Shown piece by piece: positions 16,814-25,726 of a DNA stretch of 64,000 nt. The position numbers and the translations under genes were made by a program. The notes beneath the pieces are model-generated. The model searched no databases. It was not told where the DNA came from and saw only the letters and a program-made list of their open reading frames with translations. Source of the DNA: Methanobacterium_B sp963703015 (lineage in GTDB: Archaea > Methanobacteriota > Methanobacteria > Methanobacteriales > Methanobacteriaceae); contig OY969779.1 of the NCBI GenBank assembly GCA_963703015.1, forward strand, positions 310,001-374,000, written 5' to 3'. The number at the start of each line of letters is the position of its first letter. The stretch's first letter is position 1.

Positions 16814-18901
16814 CTATTCATCCTTCAATATTAATCTCATGTCCACTGCCATTGCACCTTCTCCCTCATCAAATACCATGAGTGGGTTTATCTCAAACTC
16901 GCTGATTTCTGGGAAATCTGTGACGAGTTGTGATACTCTAAGTATGGTGTCTGTGATGGATCCAATGTCTGCTGCATTTTCTCCACGTGCCCCTTCAAGA
17001 AGCTTATAGGATTTAACTCCCTTTATCATATTATGGGCTTCCGTTTCATTTACTGGTGCTATGGCAAATTTAACATCCTTTAGTATCTCCACATATGTAC
17101 CGCCCAATCCAAACATGAGGGTTGGTCCAAATGTTGGGTCCTGGATCATTCCAATGATCACTTCCTTACCACCAGACAACATCTTTTGAAGTTGAACACC
17201 TTCAAGCACAGCATCAGGTTCAAGCTTAGGTATGTTTTCCATCATGTCTTCGTAGGCTTCCCTCACATCAGCCGCACTGTAAAGGTTGAGTTTGATTCCG
17301 CCAACATCTGACTTGTGTGATATCTGTGGAGACATTATCTTCATGACCAAAGGATATCCAATTTCCTCTGCTGCTTTTACAGTTTCTTCCACAGTTTCTG
17401 TTATTGCTGTTCCAACTGTGGGTATACCATAGGCCTTTAAAAGGTCGAATGATTCTAAACCAAGGGTTTTGACACCCCTATTTCTTGCATCCGAAATTAT
17501 GGCTTCGACCTTAGCTCTGTCCACATCGTACTTAGGCGGTTCAGGATACTCCTGATTCTTTATGACTGTGTAGTCATAGAGCGCCTTCATACTTGTTACA
17601 GCTGTCTTTGGATACAGGTAGTTAGGCACCATTTGGTCTGTTAAAACTTTTTCTGCTTCTTCACACCTGGTTCCTCCGAAGAAACTGAAAAGAACTGGTT
17701 TAGCACATTTGGTTGCGTGTTTTATTGCAACTTTGGCTGTTCCCTCGGGATCTGTTACTGACTGTGGTGTTACAAGGTAGATCACACCGTCAACATTCGG
17801 GTCTTGAAGCACGATATCCAGTGCAAATCCAAACCTTTCGGGGCTGGCATCTCCAAGTACATCCACTGGATTTTTAACGTTTGCAGTGTCAGGTAATCCA
17901 TCCCTTAATTTTTGTTTGGTTTCATCAGTTAAAACTGCAAGTTCCAGACCTGCCTTGATGGTAGCATCTGTTGTCATGATGCCCGGACCACCGGCATTTG
18001 TGATTATGGCTATTTTATTACCCTTTGGAAGTGGGAAAAGTGCTAATGTTCTGCTGAAATCCATCATTTCTTCAAGGGAACTTGCACGAAGAATTCCACA
18101 CTGGGAAAATGCTGCATCATATGCAGAGTCAGAACCAGCTATTGTTCCTGTATGGGAAGATACTGCCTCTGATCCCTTGGCAGTTGTTCCAGACTTTATA
18201 ACAACCACGGGTTTTTTCTTTGAAGCCTTTCTGCTTGCTTCGATGAATCCAGGACCATCCACAATTCCTTCGAGGTAAGCAGTTATTACACCTGTGTTTT
18301 CGTCTTCCATGAAATTTTCCATGCACTCCTTTTCATTGACTCCTGCCTTGTTACCAAGACTTATGAGTCTGGAAAATCCTATGTTCTTCTTGTCTGCATA
18401 GTCAAGAATTGCTGCAAATATTGCTCCTGACTGTGTCATAAAACCTATTTTTCCCTTGTGTGCAATGTCTGAAGAGAATGATGCATTCATATCGTTGTAG
18501 GTATTCATTATACCCAAACAGTTAGGTCCAACCAGGTTTATGTTGAATTCCTTGCATATTTCCACCAGCTCCTTCTCGAGCTTTGCTCCCTCTTCACTTG
18601 CCTCTTTAAATCCTGCAGATATTACAACCACATTTTTGATTCCTGTTTCTCCACACTCCCTCACTGCCCTGAGAACTAATGGAGCAGGTATGACTATAAC
18701 AGCAAGATCAACGTATCCATAATCCTTGATTGATGTGTGGGCTGGAATTCCCATTACTTCTCCACCCTTTGGATTTATTGGTACGATATCTCCATGGTAA
18801 TAATTTAACAAAGAGATCATCAAATCATTTCCTATTTTACCCTTGGTTTCAGACGCACCTATAACTGCAACCGATTTCGCATTGAACATGACATTAAGCA
18901 T
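16814..18901 (-). CDS. Acetate-CoA ligase (ADP-forming), fused alpha-beta subunits
   Basis: A 695-residue enzyme interconverting acyl-CoA, ADP and phosphate with acid, ATP and CoA. The N-terminal CoA-binding Rossmann domain has VAVIGASETKGKIGNDL. The ligase-CoA domains follow, with the phosphohistidine segment VSSHTGTIAGSD near residue 250 and NAGGPGIMTTDA. The C-terminal third is an ATP-grasp domain (YPLVMKIMSPQISHKSDVGG...FGLGGTYVEILKDVKFAIAP). The length matches the fused alpha-beta form. It probably scavenges or produces acetate and related acids in the cytosol. It stands alone, with its own terminator and a 512-base upstream gap. Confidence 0.93.
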   Translation of the reverse strand: MLNVMFNAKSVAVIGASETKGKIGNDLMISLLNYYHGDIVPINPKGGEVMGIPAHTSIKDYGYVDLAVIVIPAPLVLRAVRECGETGIKNVVVISAGFKEASEEGAKLEKELVEICKEFNINLVGPNCLGIMNTYNDMNASFSSDIAHKGKIGFMTQSGAIFAAILDYADKKNIGFSRLISLGNKAGVNEKECMENFMEDENTGVITAYLEGIVDGPGFIEASRKASKKKPVVVIKSGTTAKGSEAVSSHTGTIAGSDSAYDAAFSQCGILRASSLEEMMDFSRTLALFPLPKGNKIAIITNAGGPGIMTTDATIKAGLELAVLTDETKQKLRDGLPDTANVKNPVDVLGDASPERFGFALDIVLQDPNVDGVIYLVTPQSVTDPEGTAKVAIKHATKCAKPVLFSFFGGTRCEEAEKVLTDQMVPNYLYPKTAVTSMKALYDYTVIKNQEYPEPPKYDVDRAKVEAIISDARNRGVKTLGLESFDLLKAYGIPTVGTAITETVEETVKAAEEIGYPLVMKIMSPQISHKSDVGGIKLNLYSAADVREAYEDMMENIPKLEPDAVLEGVQLQKMLSGGKEVIIGMIQDPTFGPTLMFGLGGTYVEILKDVKFAIAPVNETEAHNMIKGVKSYKLLEGARGENAADIGSITDTILRVSQLVTDFPEISEFEINPLMVFDEGEGAMAVDMRLILKDE

Positions 18902-19414
18902 TGTACATCACCTATCATATGATTTTTATATATCCATAAGATTTTATTAAATTCTAAACCTTCAAATGAATAAACAATTCAAAAAATAACCAATTATGAA
19001 GTTATTTAAATCATTTAAATTAATAAGAAAATAGTATAACTATATTTATTAAACTTTCGTTTCTTTTCCCAAAATAAATAGAATATTATTGTGAATATTA
19101 CATTTAAGTAATAATTTTTAGCTAAAAATAATATTACCATTAAAATGAAAGTTTTAACCCCAAATACAGGATTTATATCCTAAACTGTTTAACATATCCG
19201 ATTATATAAACTACTAATGAACTGTATAGTTAGATCATGGAGAGTTTGTTCAACTTTTCATAGAAAATATTTGGGTGTAAAGGGAATAAAAAAAATCTGG
19301 TTTGAATGATCTAAAATTAAATCAAAAAATTAAAGCTAATCACCCCACGGGAAATTTATGAATTACTTAATGATTTAAGAGTTAATCACCCAGATCTGAA
19401 AAAATTGGTTAAAT
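18902..19414. other. Gap upstream of the ligase
   Basis: About 512 AT-rich bases. A 39-codon plus-strand frame (19321-19440) reads like coding peptide (ITPREIYELLNDL...NHPDLKKLVK) but has no start or binding site; it could be a fossil. Nothing else is seen. Confidence 0.4.
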
Positions 19415-19633
19415 TTAGTTTTTATTTAAATCTTTTTTAATGAAAAGAAGTATAACTCCCATAGCAACTGTAAATGACGAAACATTCCCAATTAAACCTG
19501 CAATCATTGGTTTTCTCAGGTAAAATGCTGATAAAGTAAACATTACAGCGCCTATGAGAAGCATACTCACAGCCAGCCCCCCAATTCCAACTAAACCTAT
19601 TATCATGTGTAAATTATTGTTAATATCAATCAA
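19415..19633 (-). CDS. Small membrane protein (72 aa)
   Basis: Not recognised. Two hydrophobic helices (HMIIGLVGIGGLAVSMLLIG and IGNVSSFTVAMGVILLFI) are separated by a short basic loop (FYLRKPM), ending in KKDLNKN. I chose a TTG at 19633 because GGTGA stands four bases before it; a GTG at 19666 would add MCRRKHISGD ahead of that site. It may be a small integral membrane protein; neighbours give no clue. Confidence 0.6.
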   Translation of the reverse strand: MIDINNNLHMIIGLVGIGGLAVSMLLIGAVMFTLSAFYLRKPMIAGLIGNVSSFTVAMGVILLFIKKDLNKN

Positions 19634-19796
19634 ATTATCACCGGAAATATGTTTCCTTCTGCACACATATAAAACTTGTCATGACCCCTTATTCATTCCA
19701 TGACCCTGAAAATTGGAATAAAATAATTTCAATATTTAAAATGAAATAATCTTAAACAAAACATTAAAATGATTTAAAAAAAGAAATAAAGAGGTT

Positions 19797-20036
19797 TTAC
19801 AAACCTGCCCTTTCAACTATAACATCAGCTACTTGTTCTGCACTTTTAAAGGGGAAATCGTTACCAGTTAATACATTACCTGCATCACCAGCTTTAAGCT
19901 CAACATCACCAGATTTGCAAGTTGTTTCCGCACCATCTGGAAATGATCCTAAAAGTTCTTCAGGTGTTTCAAGGGGAAATTTAGCCCCAGCTAATGCTCC
20001 CACAATTTGTGCATGAATCTCTTCTTTAACTCCCAT
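19797..20036 (-). CDS. MTH865-family protein
   Basis: A 79-residue protein of the MTH865 family, known from methanogens and related archaea and structurally EF-hand-like without an assigned function. The hallmark segments are QIVGALAGAKFPLETPEELL, TTCKSGDVELKAGDAG and FPFKSAEQVADVIVERAGL. A single Cys sits in TTCKSGD. Its promoter region carries a 41-bp element (20088-20128) also found upstream of the FMN-binding protein gene at 38971-39369, implying shared control. It is divergent from glutamate decarboxylase. Confidence 0.92.
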   Translation of the reverse strand: MGVKEEIHAQIVGALAGAKFPLETPEELLGSFPDGAETTCKSGDVELKAGDAGNVLTGNDFPFKSAEQVADVIVERAGL

Positions 20037-20087
20037 AGTTTCACCTCAAAATATTTTACTGACAATAAATAATATTGTAAAAATAGG

Positions 20088-20128
20088 AATATATACTAAA
20101 CCGTCATTAAACTATACTATATACAGTT
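20088..20128 (-). promoter_or_regulatory. Shared 41-bp promoter/operator element, copy 1
   Basis: On the plus strand it begins AATATATACTAAACCGTCAT, identical for all 20 bases to 39427-39446. Over the 41 bases, 36 match without gaps. In the gene direction it reads an upstream AACTGTA block, then ATGACGG, then a TATA-like TTTAGTATATATT, 52 bases before the MTH865 start. The right half (AAACTATAC and ATACAGTTT) is a near inverted repeat, as expected of an operator. Confidence 0.75.
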
Positions 20129-20391
20129 TTGTAACGTAACTTAAAAAACCAAAAAAACATATTCTAACAGTTTTAAATACATAATAAAAAGATATATTGA
20201 TGATAAAAACAAAAAAAAGGTTAATACAGATTAAAATATCAAAAAGATAATCAAAATTCTTCAGTTTTTTTAATTTTATTTCAATGATTCCTAACGCTAT
20301 TTCCAATGGTTATAAGTTGCATAGACATTATAAAAAATATGAAATAAACTCCATCTTCTAATAAAAAAAATTCCGAGGGGGAATTAGTTAC

Positions 20392-21867
20392 ATGTTATCG
20401 GACAAAAAAAATCTGGAACGAATGAGCAAATCTGAAAGGGAACATACAACTACATATGGTAGTCGTTACTTCAGAAAAGCAGTTCCAAAGTATGAAATGT
20501 CTGAAGAGGGAATGCCTGCCAGAGCAGCTTATCAAATAATACATGATGAACTGAATTTGGACGGTAACCCTGCACTCAACCTTGCAAGTTTTGTAACAAC
20601 TTGGATGGAACCTGAAGCAGACATGTTGATCATGGAAAGTATTGGAAAAAACTACGTTGACAACGATGAATATCCTCAGACAGAAATAATTCAAAACAGA
20701 GTAGTCAACATGCTTTCAAGACTATTTAACGCACCAAAAAACGCTAAATCAATTGGAAGCGGCACAATAGGTTCATCAGAATCCATAATGCTCGGTTTAC
20801 TGGCACATAAATGGTCGTGGAAAAAACGTAGGGAAGCAGAGGGTAAACCCACAGACAAACCCAACATAGTGATTGGTGCAGATGTCCACACAGTATGGGA
20901 AAAGTTTACACTCTACTTCGATGTGGAACTCAAACTCATACCCCTAAAAAAGAACATCTGCAAAGAAACAGAAACAGAAATAACACAGATAATGTCTTCA
21001 TTTAGTTGTATAAGTGGATTAAAAGAAGATGTGTACACTGTTACTGCAGAGGATATTAAAAATCAAGTGGATGAAAACACCATAGCTGTAGGGGCAGTGG
21101 TAGGAACCACCTTCACAGGACAAATGGACCCCGTGGAAGAAATAAATGATGCCCTGGTTGAAATTAAAAAAACCAAGGGATGGGACATACCAATACATGT
21201 TGATGGTGCAAGCGGAGGATTTGTTTTACCATTTTTAAATCCAGACCTTAAATGGGACTTCAGACTTGAACAGGTCAGATCAATCAATGTTTCGGGTCAT
21301 AAGTATGGTCTGGTGTATCCTGGTGTTGGATGGTTAATATTCAAGGATGTATCAGACCTTCCAGAAGAACTCATATTTAAAATAAATTACCTCGGAGGTA
21401 TAATGCCCAACTACTCCCTTAACTTCTCAAAGGGCAGTAGCACAATAATTGCACAGTACTACAACCTGATAAGATTGGGGATGAAAGGCTACAGAGATAT
21501 TATGGAAAATATGCAGGAAAATGCCCATTACCTAGCATCCAAACTGAATGGATCAGGAAAATTCGATGTGATAAACAAAAGCATACAATTTCCAATAGTA
21601 ACTGTCCAGCTTAAAAACTGTGACTTCACTGTATTCCATCTCTCAGAAAAGTTAAGACAAAAGGGATGGATTGTACCGGCCTACACACTCCCCAAAGATG
21701 CAGACGATGTAGCAGTGCTAAGAATAGTTGTGAAGGAAAGTTTCAGCAAGGATATGGTGGAAATGCTCTTTGAAGACATCATGGAATCCATTGACACAAT
21801 AAACAAGACAACCAAAGAAAGACAGAACCACATTGATAAAAAAGAAAACCCCACACTGCTCTACTAA
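20392..21867 (+). CDS. gadB: Glutamate decarboxylase
   Basis: A 491-residue group II PLP-dependent decarboxylase of full GadB length, expected to convert glutamate to GABA and CO2 in the cytosol. Visible features: TTYGSRYFRKAVPKYEMSEE near the N-terminus, the cofactor Asp/Ala region HVDGASGGFVLPFLNPDL, and the PLP lysine in SGHKYGLVYPG (Lys304). FSKGSSTIIAQYYNLIRLG follows. GAGGGGG lies upstream of ATG 20392. No glutamate/GABA antiporter is nearby, so a classical acid-resistance pair is not apparent. The short archaeal MfnA tyrosine decarboxylase is a different, smaller enzyme. Confidence 0.92.
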   Translation: MLSDKKNLERMSKSEREHTTTYGSRYFRKAVPKYEMSEEGMPARAAYQIIHDELNLDGNPALNLASFVTTWMEPEADMLIMESIGKNYVDNDEYPQTEIIQNRVVNMLSRLFNAPKNAKSIGSGTIGSSESIMLGLLAHKWSWKKRREAEGKPTDKPNIVIGADVHTVWEKFTLYFDVELKLIPLKKNICKETETEITQIMSSFSCISGLKEDVYTVTAEDIKNQVDENTIAVGAVVGTTFTGQMDPVEEINDALVEIKKTKGWDIPIHVDGASGGFVLPFLNPDLKWDFRLEQVRSINVSGHKYGLVYPGVGWLIFKDVSDLPEELIFKINYLGGIMPNYSLNFSKGSSTIIAQYYNLIRLGMKGYRDIMENMQENAHYLASKLNGSGKFDVINKSIQFPIVTVQLKNCDFTVFHLSEKLRQKGWIVPAYTLPKDADDVAVLRIVVKESFSKDMVEMLFEDIMESIDTINKTTKERQNHIDKKENPTLLY

Positions 21868-22002
21868 ACCCTAAGGTAATAAAATGCAGGGAATTAAATT
21901 GGGTTTAAAACAAGGAAGGTGACTCCCTAAGAAATTTTGAAAACAGGATGGAAAACAAATTTTCCAATGTCTAGATTTCAAAAATTCTAAAATTCATTTA
22001 AT

Positions 22003-22770
22003 TTAAGCCATTGGATTTGTAAACTCACATGGAACTCCTGTTTGACATTTTCCACAGCCATAACGGGGTTGGTTTCGTTTTAAAACTTTGTTTAAGAAAC
22101 TGAAACACTGCTCCTTGTCCATGGATTCCAGGGTTATTGCCTTGCATGGACACCTTGAAACACAACTACCGCACCCCTCACAGTACTCCTTAACTTCTGT
22201 GTATTCCCTAGCATTAGGTTCAAGCTCCAGATCAGTTATAACACTTCCAAAACGTCCAGCACTTCCCTTGCGGGTTATCAAGGATCTGTTAATACTAAAT
22301 GTTCCAAGACCCGCTATAAATGCAACATGACGCTCTGACCAGTTGCTTATATGCTTTTCTACAGAAAATCTTTCGTTCAATGCCGGTGCAACAGCACTGT
22401 AACCCTGATCTTCTAGGTATTCAACTATAAAGGATCGAAGTGCATTGTTAAAAAGTTCACCTTCCCAACGTCCATATAGCCATTCCATTGAAGGCATGCC
22501 CTTTGTTCTGTTTGATTTTCTCACAACTTCACTAAAGGGTAGAAAATAGGATAGAACAGATTTTGATTCGAGTATCCATTCAATTGGAGTCAGATGATTG
22601 GGTCCAACCACTTCGGGGTTTTTCAAGGTGTTCCAGAGGGAATCATCAGAAACTGCCACCCCAATAATGGGCTTGTCAAATATCTGCATCTCACCATGAT
22701 CCCCTATGAAGTTCAAGTCACTGGTTTCTACAAAATTTCCAATCTTAAGTTCCAATTCATTTAAAAACAA
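22003..22770 (-). CDS. Iron-sulfur protein of the epoxyqueuosine-reductase-like family
   Basis: A 255-residue protein with a C-terminal ferredoxin module, CEGCGSCVSRCPCKAI, and a second cluster of cysteines (CGKCQTGVPCEF). The N-terminal region, including WSERHVAFIAGLGTFSINRSLIT and KGSAGRFGSVITDLEL, matches the QueG-like fold used with cobalamin in epoxyqueuosine reductase. Many archaeal members lack a proven role in queuosine. The start is a TTG eight bases after GGGGAGG. A second, shorter relative is encoded at 43686-44447. Confidence 0.88.
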   Translation of the reverse strand: MFLNELELKIGNFVETSDLNFIGDHGEMQIFDKPIIGVAVSDDSLWNTLKNPEVVGPNHLTPIEWILESKSVLSYFLPFSEVVRKSNRTKGMPSMEWLYGRWEGELFNNALRSFIVEYLEDQGYSAVAPALNERFSVEKHISNWSERHVAFIAGLGTFSINRSLITRKGSAGRFGSVITDLELEPNAREYTEVKEYCEGCGSCVSRCPCKAITLESMDKEQCFSFLNKVLKRNQPRYGCGKCQTGVPCEFTNPMA

Positions 22771-22816
22771 ATCAATTTCCTCCCCACGTAGTTAAAATAG
22801 AAGTTTATAGGCCATA

Positions 22817-22972
22817 TTATTTTTTAATTGAATCATAGATCAACATGGAGCCTACTAGAATTGAAAACAGCCCTCCAGGTATTACAATCATATAAAATAA
22901 ATTGCTTAGAATAATTAGAACACCTAATATGCAAAATATAACCCCCAACCCTGATTTTAGCCTTTTATCCAT
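22817..22972 (-). CDS. Small membrane protein (51 aa)
   Basis: A complete frame MDKRLKSGLGVIFCILGVLI continuing through a second hydrophobic segment (FYMIVIPGGLFSILVGSMLI) to YDSIKK. Two transmembrane helices with basic ends are expected. The upstream binding site is weak. It lies between the iron-sulfur gene and another small frame on the same strand. I do not recognise the family. Confidence 0.5.
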   Translation of the reverse strand: MDKRLKSGLGVIFCILGVLIILSNLFYMIVIPGGLFSILVGSMLIYDSIKK

Positions 22973-23039
22973 GTTAATCATCAAATATTCTGCTGTTAAA
23001 GTATTTAGTATTATTATGGTTTTAAACTTTAATAATTAT

Positions 23040-23180
23040 TTACATTTTCCCTATTACAACATCCATATCTTCCCTTAATTTAACTGCTTCCTCCCTGTTT
23101 AAAAGTAAAAATGTTCCAGTGCAGCTGTTTTCTATTTTCACGTAAGTTTTTTCCGAGTTCAGTTTAGCTGTTATTGCCAT
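23040..23180 (-). CDS. Small hypothetical protein (46 aa)
   Basis: A compact frame MAITAKLNSEKTYVKIENSC continuing TGTFLLLNREEAVKLREDMDVVIGKM. The alternating pattern suggests two or three strands and a helix. It has a GGTGGT ribosome binding site eight bases before ATG 23180. Coding composition is good for its size. Unrecognised; possibly a regulator-sized or subunit-sized protein. Confidence 0.55.
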   Translation of the reverse strand: MAITAKLNSEKTYVKIENSCTGTFLLLNREEAVKLREDMDVVIGKM

Positions 23181-23397
23181 TTTTTTGGACCACCAATAAA
23201 AATAAAATTTTGTTTAACTAACTGTATCATAGCTACTTTTTACTGTATCAAAAATAAATGTTTCACAAAAGTAAGTCAAAGATCAAGGGCATGCAGTTTA
23301 TGATGTTGTACATTGAAAAATTATGGAGTATCAATCTACTAAGGATTTTTCCCAAGAAAATATTTAGAAGATTTTATTATTCAAGGTGGAAGAAATA

Positions 23398-24147
23398 ATG
23401 GATCTCAGAAAAATTTTAAGGCTAGAAAAGCCGGATATTAAAAAAATGGAAAGAGAAGGAGATATTAAAGGTCTTACAAGGCTTCTTAAATTTGAGCAGG
23501 ATGAATCTGTTCGAAGGGAAGCTGCATTTGCCATTGGAAAAATTACAGGACCTAACACAGGGGCAGGAGCAGACGATAAAAACCTTGAATCCACAAAACA
23601 GTCTGTTGAGGAACTCATAAAATCTCTTAAATCCGATGATACCCAAGTTCAAAAACAGGCCACAATGAAACTTGTTGAGATTGGAAATCCCTCTGTTAAA
23701 CCCCTTTTAAAATTACTTAAAGACCAGGATTGGAAAATGAGGTGGTATGCATCGGAAGTATTGGGGAAAATTGGGGATGAAAGAGCAGTTGCAGGATTGA
23801 TAGAAACTATGGGGGATGAAAACAGTGGGGTTAGAAGTAAATCCATGATAGCACTGGTGGAAATTGGTGAACCCTCGGTGGATCTTCTGATTCCTGCCCT
23901 GTCCAATGATAATTGGCAGATACGCAGACAAGCTGCAGAGGCTCTTGGAGTTATTGGTTTAAAAAAATCTGTTGAACCACTTATTCACACATTGAAGGAT
24001 GAAAATTCATGGGTCAGAAAAACAGCTGCAGAATCTTTGGGCAATATAGGGGATAAAAGAGCTGTCAATCCACTGAAAAATCTTTTAAAAGATGATAGTT
24101 TGGAAGTTCAAGCTGTGGTATCAGATGCCCTCAAAAAACTTGGATAA
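23398..24147 (+). CDS. HEAT-repeat protein (PBS-lyase type)
   Basis: A 249-residue helical solenoid. After a short N-terminal helix, about six HEAT repeats of the phycobilisome-lyase type follow, with the recurring pattern VRREAAFAIGKI, VGNPSVKPLL-like spacers, MRWYASEVLGKIGDERAVAGL, IRRQAAEALGVIG and VRKTAAESLGNIGDKRAVNPL. Such proteins act as scaffolds or interaction surfaces; no enzymatic residues are expected. ATG 23398 is eight bases after AAGGTGG. It is convergent with the charged protein gene at 24167. Confidence 0.9.
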   Translation: MDLRKILRLEKPDIKKMEREGDIKGLTRLLKFEQDESVRREAAFAIGKITGPNTGAGADDKNLESTKQSVEELIKSLKSDDTQVQKQATMKLVEIGNPSVKPLLKLLKDQDWKMRWYASEVLGKIGDERAVAGLIETMGDENSGVRSKSMIALVEIGEPSVDLLIPALSNDNWQIRRQAAEALGVIGLKKSVEPLIHTLKDENSWVRKTAAESLGNIGDKRAVNPLKNLLKDDSLEVQAVVSDALKKLG

Positions 24148-24166
24148 AAAAAAAAGTTTTATATTT

Positions 24167-24391
24167 CTACAGCCTTTTTTTAAGGGATCTTCTGGGTTCA
24201 GGCTTCTTTTCTGGTTTTCCTGTTTCTGGGATCTTGTGTAGTTCGTGGAGAATTAGGTCCTTTGTTTCATCAAACTTTTTACCAATATTTTCCAGGAATT
24301 GATCAAATTCCTCAGGATCCTTCCCAACATCATCATGGATCTCCCTGTTAATGGCCTTATTTTTAGATGGTTTCCTAAGCTTCATGGTCAT
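24167..24391 (-). CDS. Small charged hypothetical protein (74 aa)
   Basis: Not recognised. Lys/Glu-rich with MKLRKPSKNKAINREIHDDV, a helix EEFDQFLENIGKKFDETKDL and a Pro/Lys tail (PEKKPEPRRSLKKRL), so probably soluble and partly disordered. GGAG precedes ATG 24391. Twenty bases separate it from the convergent HEAT gene. Confidence 0.55.
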   Translation of the reverse strand: MTMKLRKPSKNKAINREIHDDVGKDPEEFDQFLENIGKKFDETKDLILHELHKIPETGKPEKKPEPRRSLKKRL

Positions 24392-24967
24392 AAATTAATT
24401 CTCCATTATTTTTTTATGGTTGAATCCATAGCCTCCAAAAAGAAATATATCCCCAAATATTTAAATCGAAACAACATTGTGGGGAATTATATTTGCAGAC
24501 AAACCCACCATGTTCCATACTCCCCAAATCATTATATTATTATTTGTTTTCAGATAATATATAATTTTAGTAAGATATCAACCACCAACCAGTAACTTTG
24601 TTAGATATTTCCTATTTCTTGTGGGCAATCCATGCAAACCATATCCAATTAAAAATTTGAAATAAAATCCATTAATCCCATATTTTAGTCATAAGATTTC
24701 AATGCAGATCAAATCCATTAAATTCAGTAGGTTAGTCAAATATTTTCTGTTAAAAATTAATTTGACATTATTGTTCATTAAAAAATAAACATAAATAGGA
24801 TATTTGATAAGAATAAAGTCGAGGATGTTCCCATATAGTCTTACATCCCAAACTAAAGAATTAAAATTAGGAACATCCTCATCACCTAAACTTTTTTAAT
24901 TGGAATTTAATACAGTGTTTAAAATCCTAAAATCCCGCCACTAAATTACAGAGAACCGAGTGAAAAA
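24392..24967. other. Gap between small gene and ABC operon
   Basis: About 575 AT-rich bases. It contains the long inverted repeat at 24821-24880. A 36-codon frame on the minus strand (about 24590-24700) ends GLPTRNRKYLTKLLVGG, but it has no start codon and I do not annotate it. Confidence 0.4.
24821..24880. repeat. Long-loop inverted repeat
   Basis: GAGGATGTTCC (24821-24831) and GGAACATCCTC (24870-24880) are perfect 11-base arms 38 bases apart. On the plus strand a T6 run follows. On the minus strand the right arm overlaps an AGGTGATGAGG ribosome-binding-like stretch and a seven-codon frame (MFLILIL). Confidence 0.6.
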
Positions 24968-25726
24968 TTAGAATTGCTGGTTGGTTTCAAGCAGACCAGT
25001 TATTTTACGTTTAATTTCCAGGTACTCTTCGGATGTTCTGTCTCGCATCCTCTCAAGTTTTATGTTAAATGTTTCTATTATTTTTCCTGGGCGTTCACTT
25101 AACACTAGGATGCGGTCAGCGAGGAAAACTGCTTCATCAACGTTGTGGGTCACAAAGATTATGGTTTTAGATTCCTGTTCCCAAATTTGGATGATTTCCT
25201 TCTGTAGTTTGTGTCTTGATAGCACATCTAATGCCGCGAATGGTTCGTCCATCAAAAGTGAGTCTGGTTCGTTTACAAGGGCACGTGCTATTGCAACCCT
25301 CTGCTTCATACCCCCTGATAGTTGGTTGGGATAGCTCTCTAGAAATGCTGATAAACCAACCATTTCAATGTAGTTTTTGGCCTTTTCATACCTTTCTTCT
25401 GTGTCTACTCCCTTGACCTCTAGTCCGAATGCAACATTGTCAAGTACTGTTCTCCATGGGAATAGGGAGTACTGTTGAAATACAAAGCCCCTTTCAGGGC
25501 TTGGATTTAATACTGGTACATCATTTTCTGTTATGGTTCCAGAACTTGGGAAATCCAGTCCAGCTATCATTCTAAGCAGGGTTGTTTTACCGCATCCAGA
25601 TGGTCCCAGAAGAACTAGAAATTCTCCATCTTCTATGGTGAGATCTATGTCCTTTAGAATTTCCATTTCAATTGTCTTGTTTTGAAAGTTTTTATTGACC
25701 TTTTTAATTTTAAAAACCATGGACAC
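24968..25726 (-). CDS. ABC transporter ATP-binding protein (nitrate/sulfonate/taurine type)
   Basis: The ATPase of a three-gene importer. Walker A GPSGCGKTT, Q-loop FVFQQYSLFPW, signature LSGGMKQRVAIARAL, Walker B SLLMDEPFAALD and the switch His in FVTHNVDEAVFLADRI are intact. The 252-residue length and the signature match the SsuB/TauB/NrtD class. It should bind the permease on the cytosolic face. It abuts the permease gene directly, and the order on the minus strand is binding protein, permease, ATPase. Substrate cannot be told from the ATPase. Confidence 0.95.
   Translation of the reverse strand: MSMVFKIKKVNKNFQNKTIEMEILKDIDLTIEDGEFLVLLGPSGCGKTTLLRMIAGLDFPSSGTITENDVPVLNPSPERGFVFQQYSLFPWRTVLDNVAFGLEVKGVDTEERYEKAKNYIEMVGLSAFLESYPNQLSGGMKQRVAIARALVNEPDSLLMDEPFAALDVLSRHKLQKEIIQIWEQESKTIIFVTHNVDEAVFLADRILVLSERPGKIIETFNIKLERMRDRTSEEYLEIKRKITGLLETNQQF

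Noticed and set aside
19321..19440. Open 39-codon stretch (ITPREIYELLNDL)
   Set aside because: Looks protein-like but no start, no ribosome binding site and no family recognised; possibly a fossil, not annotated.
24590..24700. Minus-strand 36-codon stretch ending GLPTRNRKYLTKLLVGG
   Set aside because: No start codon and no recognised family; could be chance.
24821..24880. Possible C/D box RNA
   Set aside because: A TGATGA box is present next to the stem on the minus strand but no CTGA D box pairs with it.
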